Assembly (NCBI GenBank): GCA_024401225.1
Contig: JAKSLM010000005.1
Coordinates: forward strand, 26,334 to 90,333
Length of the DNA stretch: 64,000 bases
DNA from: Bacteroidaceae bacterium
GTDB taxonomy: Bacteria > Bacteroidota > Bacteroidia > Bacteroidales > Bacteroidaceae
Direction: 5' to 3'
Positions 16,380 to 25,587 of the stretch are shown here, in pieces. The translations under genes and the position numbers were made by a program. The stretch's first letter is position 1; every line of letters begins with the position of its first letter. The notes beneath the pieces are model-generated. The model was not told where the DNA came from. It did not search any database and saw only the letters and a program-made list of their open reading frames with translations.

Positions 16380-17810
16380 ATGGCCTCTTTGAAATCATTA
16401 GCGAAGGACACAGCAATATACGGTCTTTCGTCCATAGTGGGCAGATTCCTCAACTATCTGCTCGTACCATTATACACACACTACATGCCTAAGGACTCGG
16501 GCGACTATGGTGTAAGCGTGAATATGTATGCCTACACGGCGTTGGCTCTTGTCATCCTCACCTTCGGCATGGAGACGACCCTGTTCCGCTTTGCCAACAA
16601 GGAGGACGAGAAGCCTGACACGGTGTTCTCGACTGCCTTTGCTACAGTCGCTACGCTGTGCGTGCTCTTCGCTGCTGGCATCTTCGGATTCATCACTCCT
16701 ATATGCGACTCGCTCGGCTATTCCGACCATCATGAGTACGTGCTGATGATGGCTGCGGTAGTGGTGCTCGATGCGTTGCAGGCGTTGCCGTTCAGCTATC
16801 TCCGCTTCCAGAAGCGACCTATCAAGTTTGCATCGCTGAAGATGCTGTTCATCGTCTTCAACATCGCCCTGAATGTGTTGTACTTCATGATTCTGGGCAA
16901 GACTGAGGTGTTCTACGTGTTCTGCATCAATCTGTGGTGTACGGGCATCATCACCTTCTTCTTCATCCCCGACCTCTTTAGGATCAAGTGGCAGTTCGAC
17001 CTTTCGCTACTCAAGCGAATGTTCAAGTACTCGTGGCCTATCCTTGTGCTTGGAGTGGCAGGCATCCTCAATCAGACTGCCGATAAGATCATCTTCCCTC
17101 TCGTATGCAGCGAAGCTGATGCAAAGGCGCAGCTCGGCGTGTATGGAGCATGCGTGAAGATTGCCATGATCATGGCTATGATCACACAGGCGTTCCGCTA
17201 TGCCTACGAGCCAATCGTGTTTGCAAAGAATAAGGATAAGGACTCGAAGGAGTACTATGCCCTGGCGATGAAGTATTTCCTCATCTTCACCCTTCTCGCC
17301 TTCCTCGGCGTGATGGGTTACATGGATATCCTTCAGCGCATCATCGGTGCTGAGTATCGCGAAGGTCTCAAGTGTGTGCCTATCGTTATGGCTGCCGAGA
17401 TCATGATGGGTGTGTACTTCAACCTCTCGTTCTGGTACAAGCTCATCGATAAGACCATCTGGGGCGCATGGTTCTCCCTTGCAGGATGCGCTGTGCTTGT
17501 GGCCATCAACGTCATCTTCATCCCTGAGTACGGCTACATGGCTTGTGCATGGGGCGGATTTGCAGGCTACGCTACGTCGATGGTGCTTAGCTACATAGTA
17601 GGACAAGTGAAGAATCCTATACCTTATGCTATGGGTAGCATCATGACCTATGTGCTCATTGCATCGCTCTTCTTCGCTATTATGAGCTATCTGCCTAGTT
17701 TCATCGATTCCCCAATCGCTCGAATGGGTATAAATACATTATTAATTATAGCCTTCTTGGCACATATTGTTTATCATGAAAAAATTCTTTCTTTCGTTCG
17801 TCGCCGCTAG
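16380..17810 (+). CDS. Polysaccharide (O-antigen/lipid-linked oligosaccharide) flippase-like membrane protein
   Basis: 476 residues with about a dozen hydrophobic segments spread over the whole length, and the N-terminal pattern of Wzx/RfbX-type MOP transporters (S-L-A-K-D-T-A-I-Y-G-L-S-S-I-V-G-R-F-L-N-Y, then L-V-P-L-Y-T). Such proteins move lipid-linked sugars across the inner membrane. No glycosyltransferase cluster is next to it, so it is a stand-alone copy and the substrate is unknown. The 3' end overlaps the start of the S46 peptidase gene by 35 bp in another frame, so the two are co-transcribed. Confidence 0.82.
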   Translation: MASLKSLAKDTAIYGLSSIVGRFLNYLLVPLYTHYMPKDSGDYGVSVNMYAYTALALVILTFGMETTLFRFANKEDEKPDTVFSTAFATVATLCVLFAAGIFGFITPICDSLGYSDHHEYVLMMAAVVVLDALQALPFSYLRFQKRPIKFASLKMLFIVFNIALNVLYFMILGKTEVFYVFCINLWCTGIITFFFIPDLFRIKWQFDLSLLKRMFKYSWPILVLGVAGILNQTADKIIFPLVCSEADAKAQLGVYGACVKIAMIMAMITQAFRYAYEPIVFAKNKDKDSKEYYALAMKYFLIFTLLAFLGVMGYMDILQRIIGAEYREGLKCVPIVMAAEIMMGVYFNLSFWYKLIDKTIWGAWFSLAGCAVLVAINVIFIPEYGYMACAWGGFAGYATSMVLSYIVGQVKNPIPYAMGSIMTYVLIASLFFAIMSYLPSFIDSPIARMGINTLLIIAFLAHIVYHEKILSFVRRR

Positions 17811-19908
17811 CTGCATCTGTCTCAGTGCGCTTGCTGACGAGGGTATGTGGGTGATTGGTAACATCTCCCAGCGTACAGATTCCGTGCTTCGTTCACTTGG
17901 ATTGGAGCTCACTCCGGAGGAGCTCTACAGTAGCGAGAAACCATCGCTCAACGATGCCATCATCCAGTTGGGTGGCTTCTGCTCCGGTTCCATCGTCTCT
18001 GATCAGGGTCTGCTCTTCACCAACCACCACTGTGGTTACGATGCCATCCAGACTCACTCGAGCGTGAAGCACGACTACCTCAAAAACGGATTCTTCGCAA
18101 AGACGCTCAAGGATGAGCTTCCTAATGAGGATCTCTATGTGCTTTTCCATATCAAGACCATCGATGTGACCGACCGCATTCTCAGTCATATGCCTAAGAA
18201 TGCCGACGCTGCAACTGAGGTGCAATACCTCGACTCCGTCTCACGTTCTATTTGTGATATGGTAACTGTTGAGAAAGAGGGCATCTATGGCGAGATCAAC
18301 TCGTTCTACAAGGGCTCTAAGTTCTTCCTCAGCGTCTACCAGCGCTACGATGACGTCCGCCTCGTTGCTGCTCCTCCTCAGTGCCTCGGTAAGTATGGTG
18401 GCGATACTGACAACTGGATGTGGCCTCGCCAGACGTGCGACTTCTCCGTATTCCGCGTGTATGCAGGTCCAGACAATCTTCCTGCCAAGTACAGCGAGCA
18501 CAATGTGCCTCTCAAGCCTATCAAGTACGCTAAGATCAGCACTCAGGGCTACAAGGCTGGCGACTACTCGATGACTCTCGGTTATCCGGGCAGCACCGAC
18601 CGCTACCTCAGCAGCTACGGCATCTACACCACTATGCATTGCACCAACGATGTTCGCTATCAGGTGCGTACCGTGAAGCTCGATGTCATGAAGGAGGCTA
18701 TGCGTTCGAGCGACAAGCTTCGCATCATGTATGCCTCAAAGCAAGCCAGCAGTTCCAACTACTGGAAGTTCTCCCTCGGTCAGAACCAGGCTCTCGAGAA
18801 TCTCAAGGTCATTGATGAGAAGCGTGCACTCGAGGCTAAGGTACAGGCTTGGATCGATGCCGACACCGTGGCTCATGCCCGTTATGTGGGTGTTCTCGAC
18901 TCCATCAAGGTGATCAACGAGCGCAACTTCGACATCTACAAGACTTATAACATGTTCGTTGAGTCGTTCATCCAGGGTAGCGATATCCTCCAGTCGCTCG
19001 TGTATTATTGCTTCGGGCGCGTCGACTTCGGCAACAAGACCTTTGCTGAGGTGGTAGAGGAGACTTACAAGGACATCGATGTACCTACCGATAAGGCTAT
19101 CTTTGCTGCCCTCCTCAAGAACTACATTGAGAAGGTGCCTCTCAAGCAGTTCATCCCTTCTGTGATCCAGCATAATATCAATGAGCTTCACGGAGGTAAT
19201 GTGGATGCGTATGTCGATCAGCTTTATGCCAACAGCGTGTTTGCCGATGCTGAGAAACTCAAGACTCTCAGAGGCATTGAGGATGCTGCCGACGATCCTA
19301 TGTACGAGGCTGCAATCGATGTTCTCACTACCTTCATGCAGGCTAATGCTGCTCGCGAAGGTGCTGCTAAGTATGAGCGCTTGCTTGGTGAGGCTATCCG
19401 TGAGATGAACCACGACAAGGAGTACTACCCAGATGCCAACTTCACCATGCGTCTGAGCTACGGTATCTGCGAACCAATCCACTTCGCTCCTGGCACTACA
19501 GGCCTTAAGGAAGAAGCTACAAACCTTGTGACTACTCCTCAGTCGTTCCTCAACAAGCACGACAAAGAGCCTGACAACATGGACTACGAACTCATCGACC
19601 CTGTATACAAGTGGATGAAATCGGGCAAGTTCTCTCCTCAGTACATCGATAAGGCTACAGGCAAGCTCCCTCTCTGCTTCCTTACTACCAACGACATCAC
19701 AGGTGGTAACTCCGGCTCGGGTATGTACGATGGCAAGGGCCGCATGATCGGTCTTGCATTCGATGGCAACTGGGAAGCAATGTCGGGCGACCTCAAGTTC
19801 GACGCCGACCTTCAGCGATGCATTGGTGTCGATATCCGTTGGGTGCTCAGCGTTCTCGATGACTATCTCGGTGCAAAGCGCCTCATCAAGGAGCTTGACA
19901 TTGAGTAA
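17776..19908 (+). CDS. S46-family dipeptidyl-peptidase, DPP7-like
   Basis: 710 residues from the ATG at 17776, chosen over a TTG three codons upstream because it opens a clean signal peptide cut after S-A-L-A. The catalytic triad is visible: His85 in T-N-H-H-C-G-Y, Asp222 in Q-T-C-D-F-S, Ser646 in G-G-N-S-G-S-G. The residue 18 positions after the serine, which sets S1 specificity in this family (Arg in the acidic-specific DPP11, Gly in DPP7), is Gly664. A preference for hydrophobic P1 is therefore predicted. These periplasmic enzymes release dipeptides for asaccharolytic growth. The gene starts inside the flippase 3' end. Confidence 0.9.
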   Translation: MKKFFLSFVAASCICLSALADEGMWVIGNISQRTDSVLRSLGLELTPEELYSSEKPSLNDAIIQLGGFCSGSIVSDQGLLFTNHHCGYDAIQTHSSVKHDYLKNGFFAKTLKDELPNEDLYVLFHIKTIDVTDRILSHMPKNADAATEVQYLDSVSRSICDMVTVEKEGIYGEINSFYKGSKFFLSVYQRYDDVRLVAAPPQCLGKYGGDTDNWMWPRQTCDFSVFRVYAGPDNLPAKYSEHNVPLKPIKYAKISTQGYKAGDYSMTLGYPGSTDRYLSSYGIYTTMHCTNDVRYQVRTVKLDVMKEAMRSSDKLRIMYASKQASSSNYWKFSLGQNQALENLKVIDEKRALEAKVQAWIDADTVAHARYVGVLDSIKVINERNFDIYKTYNMFVESFIQGSDILQSLVYYCFGRVDFGNKTFAEVVEETYKDIDVPTDKAIFAALLKNYIEKVPLKQFIPSVIQHNINELHGGNVDAYVDQLYANSVFADAEKLKTLRGIEDAADDPMYEAAIDVLTTFMQANAAREGAAKYERLLGEAIREMNHDKEYYPDANFTMRLSYGICEPIHFAPGTTGLKEEATNLVTTPQSFLNKHDKEPDNMDYELIDPVYKWMKSGKFSPQYIDKATGKLPLCFLTTNDITGGNSGSGMYDGKGRMIGLAFDGNWEAMSGDLKFDADLQRCIGVDIRWVLSVLDDYLGAKRLIKELDIE

Positions 19909-20009
19909 GCACTTATAGCATTTCTATCTTTTCTGGTTTTTCTAGCACTTCTATCCTTTCTAGAACATCTAGTTTTTCTGGAAAATACAGAGCAAAACTC
20001 TTAAAAAAA

Positions 20010-20049
20010 TAAAAAAGTCCCGAAACACGATTGATGTTTCGGGATTTTT
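20010..20049 (+). terminator. Bidirectional hairpin between the S46 peptidase gene and metK
   Basis: Perfect 9-bp stem CCCGAAACA (20019-20027) / TGTTTCGGG (20035-20043), preceded by a run of A and followed by T5. The -33 box of the metK promoter lies in its loop. Confidence 0.8.
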
Positions 20050-20060
20050 GCTTACCTTTG
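20030..20060 (+). promoter_or_regulatory. Promoter of metK
   Basis: ATTG at 20030-20033, 19-nt spacer, TACCTTTG at 20053-20060. The start codon is 157 bp downstream, leaving room for the structured leader. Confidence 0.7.
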
Positions 20061-20075
20061 CACCCGTTTTCAAAA

Positions 20076-20132
20076 TGTGGATAGATTTGGGCTGCTTGCA
20101 ACCACAGTAAAAAATGCTAAAACGACAAAGCC
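20076..20132 (+). ncRNA. Candidate SAM-II riboswitch in the metK leader
   Basis: The layout fits the SAM-II aptamer. P1 is TGTGG (20076-20080) with CCACA (20102-20106). The loop contains GATTT and CTTGCAA at the conserved places. The 3' tail reads GTAAAAAATGCTAAAAC, with the conserved GCTAAAA that contacts SAM. GGCT in the loop (20090-20093) can pair with AGCC (20129-20132) to close the pseudoknot. The gene downstream makes SAM, which fits feedback control. Made by recall of the consensus, not by a covariance search. Confidence 0.75.
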
Positions 20133-20157
20133 ATGCTCCAACGTTGTTGGTGCTTTG
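20126..20157 (+). promoter_or_regulatory. Possible expression platform of the metK riboswitch
   Basis: CAAAGC (20126-20131) pairs with GCTTTG (20152-20157), and CCAAC with GTTGG inside it. The 5' arm overlaps the pseudoknot strand AGCC, so the hairpin and the SAM-bound fold exclude each other. No T-run follows, so it is not an intrinsic terminator. Confidence 0.45.
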
Positions 20158-20216
20158 CCGGTGCATTATTCCCAACGTCTTTCCCCATATATTTATTAAC
20201 TATTTAATTTAATAAT

Positions 20217-21536
20217 ATGGGTTATTTATTTACATCAGAATCAGTTTCTGAAGGCCATCCAGACAAGGTGGCCGACCAGATCAGCGACGCTGTACTGGAC
20301 AATCTTTTAGCTTACGATTCTTCATCAAAGGTGGCATGCGAGACTCTCGTTACCACTGGCCAGGTAGTTCTTGCTGGTGAGGTAAAGAGCAAAGCTTACA
20401 TCGACCTCCAGGAGGTGGCACGTACCACTATCAAGAAGATCGGTTACACAAAGTCGTCCTACATGTTCGATGGCGACAGCTGCGGCGTGTTCAATGCCAT
20501 CCATGAGCAGAGTGGTGACATCAACCGAGGCGTGGAGCGCGAGAATCCTGACGATCAGGGTGCTGGCGACCAGGGTATGATGTTCGGTTATGCAACCAAC
20601 GAGACCGAGAATTACATGCCACTCTCACTCGACCTCTCTCACCGCATTCTCCGCGTGCTTGCTGACATTCGCCGTGAGGAGAAGGATATGACCTACCTCC
20701 GCAAGGGCAAGGTGACAAGCTACCTCCGTCCTGATGCCAAGAGTCAGGTCACTATCGAGTATGGCGATGATGGCAAGCCAAAGCGCATTCACACCATCGT
20801 GGTGTCTACTCAGCACGATGAGTTTGTACAGCCAGCTGAGCCTACAGCCGAGGCTCGTCTCGAAGCCGACAAGCAGATGCTTGCTCGCATCAAGGAGGAC
20901 GTGATCAGTATCCTCATCCCACGCGTAGTGGCTGAGATAGGCAGCGAGGACATCAAGGCTCTCTTCAACGATGACATCATCTACCATGTCAACCCTACAG
21001 GCAAGTTCGTGATCGGCGGTCCTCATGGTGACACAGGTCTTACAGGCCGCAAGATCATCGTCGATACCTACGGAGGCAAGGGTGCCCACGGTGGAGGAGC
21101 CTTCTCGGGCAAGGATCCAAGCAAGGTGGACCGTAGTGCTGCATATGCAGCTCGCCACATTGCGAAGAACATGGTTGCTGCAGGCGTAGCCGATGAGATG
21201 CTTGTGCAGATCAGCTATGCTATTGGTGTGGCTAAGCCAATCAGCATCTATGTCGATACTTACGGCAAGAGCAATGTACAGCTTTCCGATGGTGAGATTG
21301 CTACCAAGATAAGTGAGATCTTCGACCTCCGTCCTAAGAAGATCGAGGAGCGCCTTCAGCTTCGCAAACCAATCTACGAGGAGACAGCACGCTATGGTCA
21401 CTTCGGTCGTGAACCAAAGACTATCACGCGCCACTTCGACAATCGCTATGCTGGACCTAAGGATATTGAGGTTGAACTCTTCACATGGGAGAAGCTCGAC
21501 TACGTGGATACCATCAAAAAAGAATTCGCTCTGTAG
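20217..21536 (+). CDS. metK: S-adenosylmethionine synthetase
   Basis: 439 residues. Family blocks are all present: [12 protein letters not shown] near residue 14, the conserved [11 protein letters not shown] hexapeptide region, and the [21 protein letters not shown] phosphate-binding block. It joins methionine and ATP to make SAM. It is some 40-50 residues longer than the E. coli enzyme, with the extra length in the middle and near the C-terminus. It stands behind its own promoter and a probable SAM-II riboswitch. A CT-rich repeat tract follows directly after the stop. Confidence 0.97.
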   Translation: MGYLFTSESVSEGHPDKVADQISDAVLDNLLAYDSSSKVACETLVTTGQVVLAGEVKSKAYIDLQEVARTTIKKIGYTKSSYMFDGDSCGVFNAIHEQSGDINRGVERENPDDQGAGDQGMMFGYATNETENYMPLSLDLSHRILRVLADIRREEKDMTYLRKGKVTSYLRPDAKSQVTIEYGDDGKPKRIHTIVVSTQHDEFVQPAEPTAEARLEADKQMLARIKEDVISILIPRVVAEIGSEDIKALFNDDIIYHVNPTGKFVIGGPHGDTGLTGRKIIVDTYGGKGAHGGGAFSGKDPSKVDRSAAYAARHIAKNMVAAGVADEMLVQISYAIGVAKPISIYVDTYGKSNVQLSDGEIATKISEIFDLRPKKIEERLQLRKPIYEETARYGHFGREPKTITRHFDNRYAGPKDIEVELFTWEKLDYVDTIKKEFAL

Positions 21537-21609
21537 TCTCTCCACTCTTCCCTCTAACCTCTCCACTCTCATCTCTCCACTTTAACCTCTCACCTCTCAA
21601 CTCTCCACT
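21537..21609 (+). repeat. CT-rich, G-poor intergenic repeat, copy A
   Basis: Tandem variants of CTCTCCACT and AACCTCTC fill the gap between metK and the DUF4271 gene. CTCTCCACTTTAACCTCTC is shared with the tract at 26526-26581. Confidence 0.85.
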
Positions 21610-21639
21610 AAAAAATTGTCCCCCGACTACGATAGCATA

Positions 21640-22398
21640 ATGACAGCCGTCGACTCCAACGTCATCAACCGTTCGGAGTACTACGCAATAGGCAAGGGCT
21701 TGCCCGACCATGGAACTCCCATGGCCGAGCGCCCTTATACTGTGGGCGGCGATAACTACGTGATCGTGGGTGTGCTGGTAGTAATCCTGATGCTTGCTGT
21801 GGTTCTGCATCGCAGCCGCTTGTCGTTCTTCTACCGCATGAAGGAGTTTTTTGCTGTTAGGCGACAGTTTGCTGAGGAAAACATCCAGAGCAGTACGAGC
21901 GATAGCACCAATGTGTTTTTGCTCACCAGCGTCTGTGCCCTTTCCCTCAGTCTTGTGCTTTTCAACCGCTTGTCGCAGACCATGGGGTTCACACCCGCCT
22001 ACGAGATGCCGTACTGGCTTTTTGCAGCGGGCTATGTGCTCTTTGTGGCGCTGATTTACTTCAAGGCATGGTTGTATGTACTGGTCAATTGGGTGTTCTT
22101 CGACCGTGAGTCGAACAAGAAGTGGATCTCCGGCTATCTGCTGCTTACGGCCCTCCTGGCCTACCTTATTTTCCCCGTTTCGCTGATTGACATTTTTGTA
22201 GCGAATAGTAATCTCGTGGTTGCAATTAGCATGTTTATAGTCATCATTGCCTATGAAATGTTATTGCTTTTCAGGCTATTTGCTATTTTTAGGACAAAAA
22301 AGTATGGCAATGTGCTACTTTTTTTGTACTTTTGCAGCGTCGAAATGGTTCCCGCAATTGTGCTGGGACATACATTATACTTGCTTAAAGGCAATTAA
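21640..22398 (+). CDS. DUF4271 membrane protein
   Basis: 252 residues from the ATG at 21640; a TTG at 21616 would add eight residues. It has a soluble N-terminus of about 40 residues, then about seven hydrophobic segments with the DUF4271 pattern (F-K-A-W-L-Y-x-L-V-N-W-V-F-F-D, and F-L-Y-F-C-S-V-E-M-V-P in the last part). The function of DUF4271 is not known. In Bacteroidales it usually precedes hemD and rnpA, as here, 23 bp before hemD. Confidence 0.8.
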   Translation: MTAVDSNVINRSEYYAIGKGLPDHGTPMAERPYTVGGDNYVIVGVLVVILMLAVVLHRSRLSFFYRMKEFFAVRRQFAEENIQSSTSDSTNVFLLTSVCALSLSLVLFNRLSQTMGFTPAYEMPYWLFAAGYVLFVALIYFKAWLYVLVNWVFFDRESNKKWISGYLLLTALLAYLIFPVSLIDIFVANSNLVVAISMFIVIIAYEMLLLFRLFAIFRTKKYGNVLLFLYFCSVEMVPAIVLGHTLYLLKGN

Positions 22399-22421
22399 TT
22401 CGGTAAAAATTTAGTTTTCTG

Positions 22422-23159
22422 ATGGTAAAAAAGATTTTAGTTTCACAGCCAAAACCACAAACAGAGAAGTCTCCTTATTTTGATGTAGCTGAGAAGTATA
22501 ACGTGGACATAGTGTTTCGTCCATTCATCAAGGTAGAGTCAATGACTGCAAAGGATTTCCGTCAGCAGAAAGTCTCAATTCCTGGACACACGGCGATTGT
22601 TTTTACATCACGACATGCTATCGATCATTTTTTTAATCTTTGCAAGGAGTTACGCGTCAATATTCCTGACGGCATGAAGTATTTCTGCGTATCGGAGCAG
22701 GTATCGCTCTACATTCAGAAGTATGTACAGTACAGGAAGCGCAAGAACTTCTTCCCTGAGACAGGCATCCTCGCCGACCTCATCCCAATCATGATCAAGC
22801 ATAAGGCAGAGAACTATTTCGTGCCACTGTCGTCCATACATAGCGACGACCTCGCCAACACGCTCGATGAGGCAGGACTCCAGCACGATGAGGCTGTGAT
22901 GTACTATACTGTCAGCAACGATTTTGCTCCCGATGAGGCATTCGACTACGACCTGCTCGTGTTCTTCTCGCCTGAGGGTATCAACTCGCTCATGAAGAAC
23001 TTCCCAGACTTCCAGCAGGGCAACATCGGCATCGCTTGCCTTGGCACAAAAACCATCAAGGCTGCTATGGATGCAGGCCTCAGAGTCGACCTTCAGCCTA
23101 CTCCAGAACTTCGCAGCGTGCCAGCCATGATCGAAGCATGGATTAAGCAGAACTCTTAA
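22422..23159 (+). CDS. hemD: Uroporphyrinogen-III synthase family protein
   Basis: 245 residues, matching the two-lobed HemD fold: an N-terminal phrase K-K-I-L-V-S-Q-P-K-P, the loop V-F-T-S-R-H-A-I-D-H-F, and a late block V-F-F-S-P-E-G-I-N-S-L followed by C-L-G-T-K-T-I-K-A-A. HemD closes hydroxymethylbilane to uroporphyrinogen III. The sequence of this family is loosely conserved and other haem genes are not nearby. The call therefore relies on the pattern and on the DUF4271-hemD-rnpA-yidD order common in Bacteroidales. Confidence 0.82.
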   Translation: MVKKILVSQPKPQTEKSPYFDVAEKYNVDIVFRPFIKVESMTAKDFRQQKVSIPGHTAIVFTSRHAIDHFFNLCKELRVNIPDGMKYFCVSEQVSLYIQKYVQYRKRKNFFPETGILADLIPIMIKHKAENYFVPLSSIHSDDLANTLDEAGLQHDEAVMYYTVSNDFAPDEAFDYDLLVFFSPEGINSLMKNFPDFQQGNIGIACLGTKTIKAAMDAGLRVDLQPTPELRSVPAMIEAWIKQNS

Positions 23160-23231
23160 GCACCGTCTATCTCCCCCTTGCCGGCAATACTGCCGAATGG
23201 CGGGGACTACAAATATCCTAATCAACCAGAG

Positions 23232-23636
23232 ATGATGGACAATACTTTTTGCAAGGCTGAACGCCTGAACAGTAAGTTGGTAATAGATAAACTATTCGCA
23301 GGAGGAAACGGCTCAATGGCTGTATTCCCCCTGCGAGTTGTTTTTATGAAGATAGAGCGCGATGCTCAGTCTCCAGCCGACGATGCTGCTCCTTTGGCCT
23401 CTATCCTCATCTCTGTACCCAAGAAGCGCTTCCACCATGCTGTGGACCGCAACCGTATGAAACGCCAGGTCAGAGAAGCCTATAGGACGCAGAAATCCAT
23501 CCTTTGGGATAGTATTGCCGATCGTGACTTCCGCCTTGCCATCGCCTTCATCTGCATCACCGACAAGCCTGTACCTACCCGCACCGTATTCAAGGCGGTC
23601 CACAAGGCTCTGGTACGCATAGCCGAGAAGGTGTAA
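23232..23636 (+). CDS. rnpA: Ribonuclease P protein component
   Basis: 134 residues from the ATG at 23232 (the longer frame would need a TTG). It starts with a typical [15 protein letters not shown] and carries the RNR signature as [14 protein letters not shown]. The protein helps the P RNA mature tRNA 5' ends. yidD follows after 29 bp, the pairing seen in most bacteria. The P RNA gene itself is not in the window. Confidence 0.92.
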   Translation: MMDNTFCKAERLNSKLVIDKLFAGGNGSMAVFPLRVVFMKIERDAQSPADDAAPLASILISVPKKRFHHAVDRNRMKRQVREAYRTQKSILWDSIADRDFRLAIAFICITDKPVPTRTVFKAVHKALVRIAEKV

Positions 23637-23665
23637 TATATAGTTACCTTATACCATCTATCCCT

Positions 23666-23905
23666 ATGCCTATAATAAAAATCATCAGCAAAATCTTTTC
23701 CATGATTCTGCTGATGCCTATATATTTCTATCGTAAGTGCATTTCGCCGTACACGCCTCCTTCATGTCGCTTCACGCCCACATGTTCAGCCTATGCTGTC
23801 GAGGCCATCAAGAAACACGGCCCTATTTACGGTCTTTACCTTTCGGTCCGCCGAATCCTCCGTTGCCATCCATGGGGCGGAAGTGGTTACGATCCTGTCC
23901 CTTGA
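23666..23905 (+). CDS. yidD: Membrane protein insertion efficiency factor YidD
   Basis: 79 residues with the full YidD pattern: a hydrophobic amphipathic start, [26 protein letters not shown], and [13 protein letters not shown] at the end. It assists YidC-dependent membrane insertion. Its last 83 bp overlap, on the opposite strand, the C-terminal tail of the THUMP methyltransferase gene. Both reading frames are intact in the overlap. Confidence 0.93.
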   Translation: MPIIKIISKIFSMILLMPIYFYRKCISPYTPPSCRFTPTCSAYAVEAIKKHGPIYGLYLSVRRILRCHPWGGSGYDPVP

Positions 23906-25523
23906 ATCCGCGGTCCTTACCTCCCTTGGAGTCTTTTCCGCCTCTGAAGTCACGATCCTTGCCACCCTTGAAATCTTTGCCGCCCTTAGGACCTCCGAAG
24001 TTCTTACCTTCGCGTGGAGCCTTGCTTTCGCGGCGCTCGCGTGCTTCAAACACGCGTCGGTCACCCCATTTGCCAAGGTGACGGCTTATGATCTCTGCCT
24101 CTTCTGCATCCTCTGCCTCAAAGAATGAGCGGCGTTCAGCCATTCTATCCTCGCGGCTGTTTTCCTTGTAGCCTTCGCTTGAGGCATATTTGCTGCGGCG
24201 CTGGTTGTCGCGGTTCTCTTCCTTCTTGCGACGCTCGTCCTTGAAAGGCTTCGACTTGAAGTAGTGCTCCTCCTTTGCCTTTGCGCGGTCCTCCTCGCTC
24301 TCGTCATCATGCTTCTTGTGAGGCTTGAATCGGAGGTTGCGCTCGCGGTCCTCCTCAGTCTTGATGTCCAGACCTTCCTCGCGGCGCTCCTTGAGCTTGC
24401 CGTCGAAAACCTGATACTTGCGGAATTCGCACTCCAGTGCTCCGTTGAAGAGGGCAAAGCGAGTCGATGGGCGGAAACCAATCTTTGCAAAGCATTCCTC
24501 CTTGTAGGTGATGATCCATGCATCATTGCCTACGAAGTTCTTCTTCAGGCGCTGGCCGATGGTCTCGTACAGGCCGAGGAGGTCGTCGGTTGTGATGCGC
24601 TCGCCGTAAGGAGGGTTAGTGATCATGATTGCCTTCTCGCGTGGCTCTTCAAACTCGTAGAAGTCTCGCTGCTCTATGTCTACCACCTTGTTGACGCCAG
24701 CATTGCGAGCGTTCTCTATGGCTATCTGCACAGCCTGGCGGTTGATGTCGTATCCGTATATCTTATGGTCGAAGTCGCGCTCCTCGCTGTCATCGTTGTA
24801 GATGCGGTCGAAGAGGTCCTCATCAAAATCCTTCCACTTCTCGAAAGCATACTCCTTGCGGAACACGCCCGGATAGATGTTCATTGCTATCAGGGCAGCC
24901 TCGATGAGGATAGTGCCCGATCCGCAGAATGGGTCGATGAGGTCGCACTCGCCGTTCCATCCTGTCAGCATGATCATACCTGCTGCCAGCACCTCGTTGA
25001 TAGGCGCAGCCACTGTGTTGGTCTTGTAACCGCGTATGTGGAGGCTCTCGCCGCTCGAGTCGAGCGAGATGGTCACATCAGTCTCAGCAATGTGTACATT
25101 GATGCGAAGGTCAGGGTTGGTGATGGCTACGTTAGGTCGGTCGCCAGTCTTCTCACGCCAGTAGTCAGCGATGGCATCCTTCACGCGGTAAGCCACAAAC
25201 TTGGAGTGGCGGAACTTCTCCGAGAACACTACCGAGTCGATGAGGAAAGTCGTGTTGCTGTCCATCCACTGGCTCCAGTCCATCTTCTTTACCACCTCGT
25301 ACACCTCGTCGGCATCCGTTGCCTTAAACTCTTTGATAGGCTTGAGGATCTTGACTGCCGTACGAGTGCAGAAGTTTGCCTTGTACAGCATCTCCTTGTC
25401 GCCTGTGAAACCCACCATTCGGCGTCCTATCTCAACGTTGTTGGCACCAAGGTTGATCAGTTCCTTTGCAAGCACTTCTTCGAGCCCCTGAAAGGTTTTT
25501 GCTACTATTTTGAATTCTTCCAT
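23823..25523 (-). CDS. THUMP-domain class I SAM-dependent RNA methyltransferase with long charged tail
   Basis: 566 residues. An N-terminal ferredoxin-like/THUMP part (about 1-160) is followed by a Rossmann methyltransferase (about 165-385) with [20 protein letters not shown] and the catalytic N-P-P-Y-G-E-R. This is the RlmL N-half/Trm14 type that makes m2G in 23S rRNA or tRNA. About 180 further residues form a low-complexity tail, first Glu/Lys/Arg-rich, then Gly/Lys/Asp/Arg-rich (repeats of G-G-K-D), as in disordered RNA-binding tails. The last 83 bp lie antisense to yidD. It is probably transcribed with the acetyltransferase gene 64 bp upstream. Confidence 0.88.
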   Translation of the reverse strand: MEEFKIVAKTFQGLEEVLAKELINLGANNVEIGRRMVGFTGDKEMLYKANFCTRTAVKILKPIKEFKATDADEVYEVVKKMDWSQWMDSNTTFLIDSVVFSEKFRHSKFVAYRVKDAIADYWREKTGDRPNVAITNPDLRINVHIAETDVTISLDSSGESLHIRGYKTNTVAAPINEVLAAGMIMLTGWNGECDLIDPFCGSGTILIEAALIAMNIYPGVFRKEYAFEKWKDFDEDLFDRIYNDDSEERDFDHKIYGYDINRQAVQIAIENARNAGVNKVVDIEQRDFYEFEEPREKAIMITNPPYGERITTDDLLGLYETIGQRLKKNFVGNDAWIITYKEECFAKIGFRPSTRFALFNGALECEFRKYQVFDGKLKERREEGLDIKTEEDRERNLRFKPHKKHDDESEEDRAKAKEEHYFKSKPFKDERRKKEENRDNQRRSKYASSEGYKENSREDRMAERRSFFEAEDAEEAEIISRHLGKWGDRRVFEARERRESKAPREGKNFGGPKGGKDFKGGKDRDFRGGKDSKGGKDRGFKGQDRNHFRPMDGNGGFGGPKGKDRK

Positions 25524-25587
25524 ATTTGGATTTTTATCTGTTTTGTCGTCTAAGGTTTTGGGATACTTTCAACTTCTTACTTCAATA

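Larger units (their letters stand above)
19909..20216 (+). other. Intergenic region upstream of metK
   Basis: No gene is seen. From left to right: a pyrimidine-rich stretch with TTTCTAG-type repeats, a bidirectional hairpin, the metK promoter, the SAM-II-like aptamer and a second hairpin, each entered separately. Confidence 0.7.

Noticed and set aside
23178-23231. TTG start extending rnpA by 18 residues
   Set aside because: The extra residues are Pro/Gly/Asn-rich and not part of RnpA; the ATG at 23232 fits the family start.
24264-25553. 429-codon plus-strand frame opposite the THUMP methyltransferase
   Set aside because: It is the complement of a gene with complete catalytic motifs; the product is Leu/Val-rich without a known pattern.
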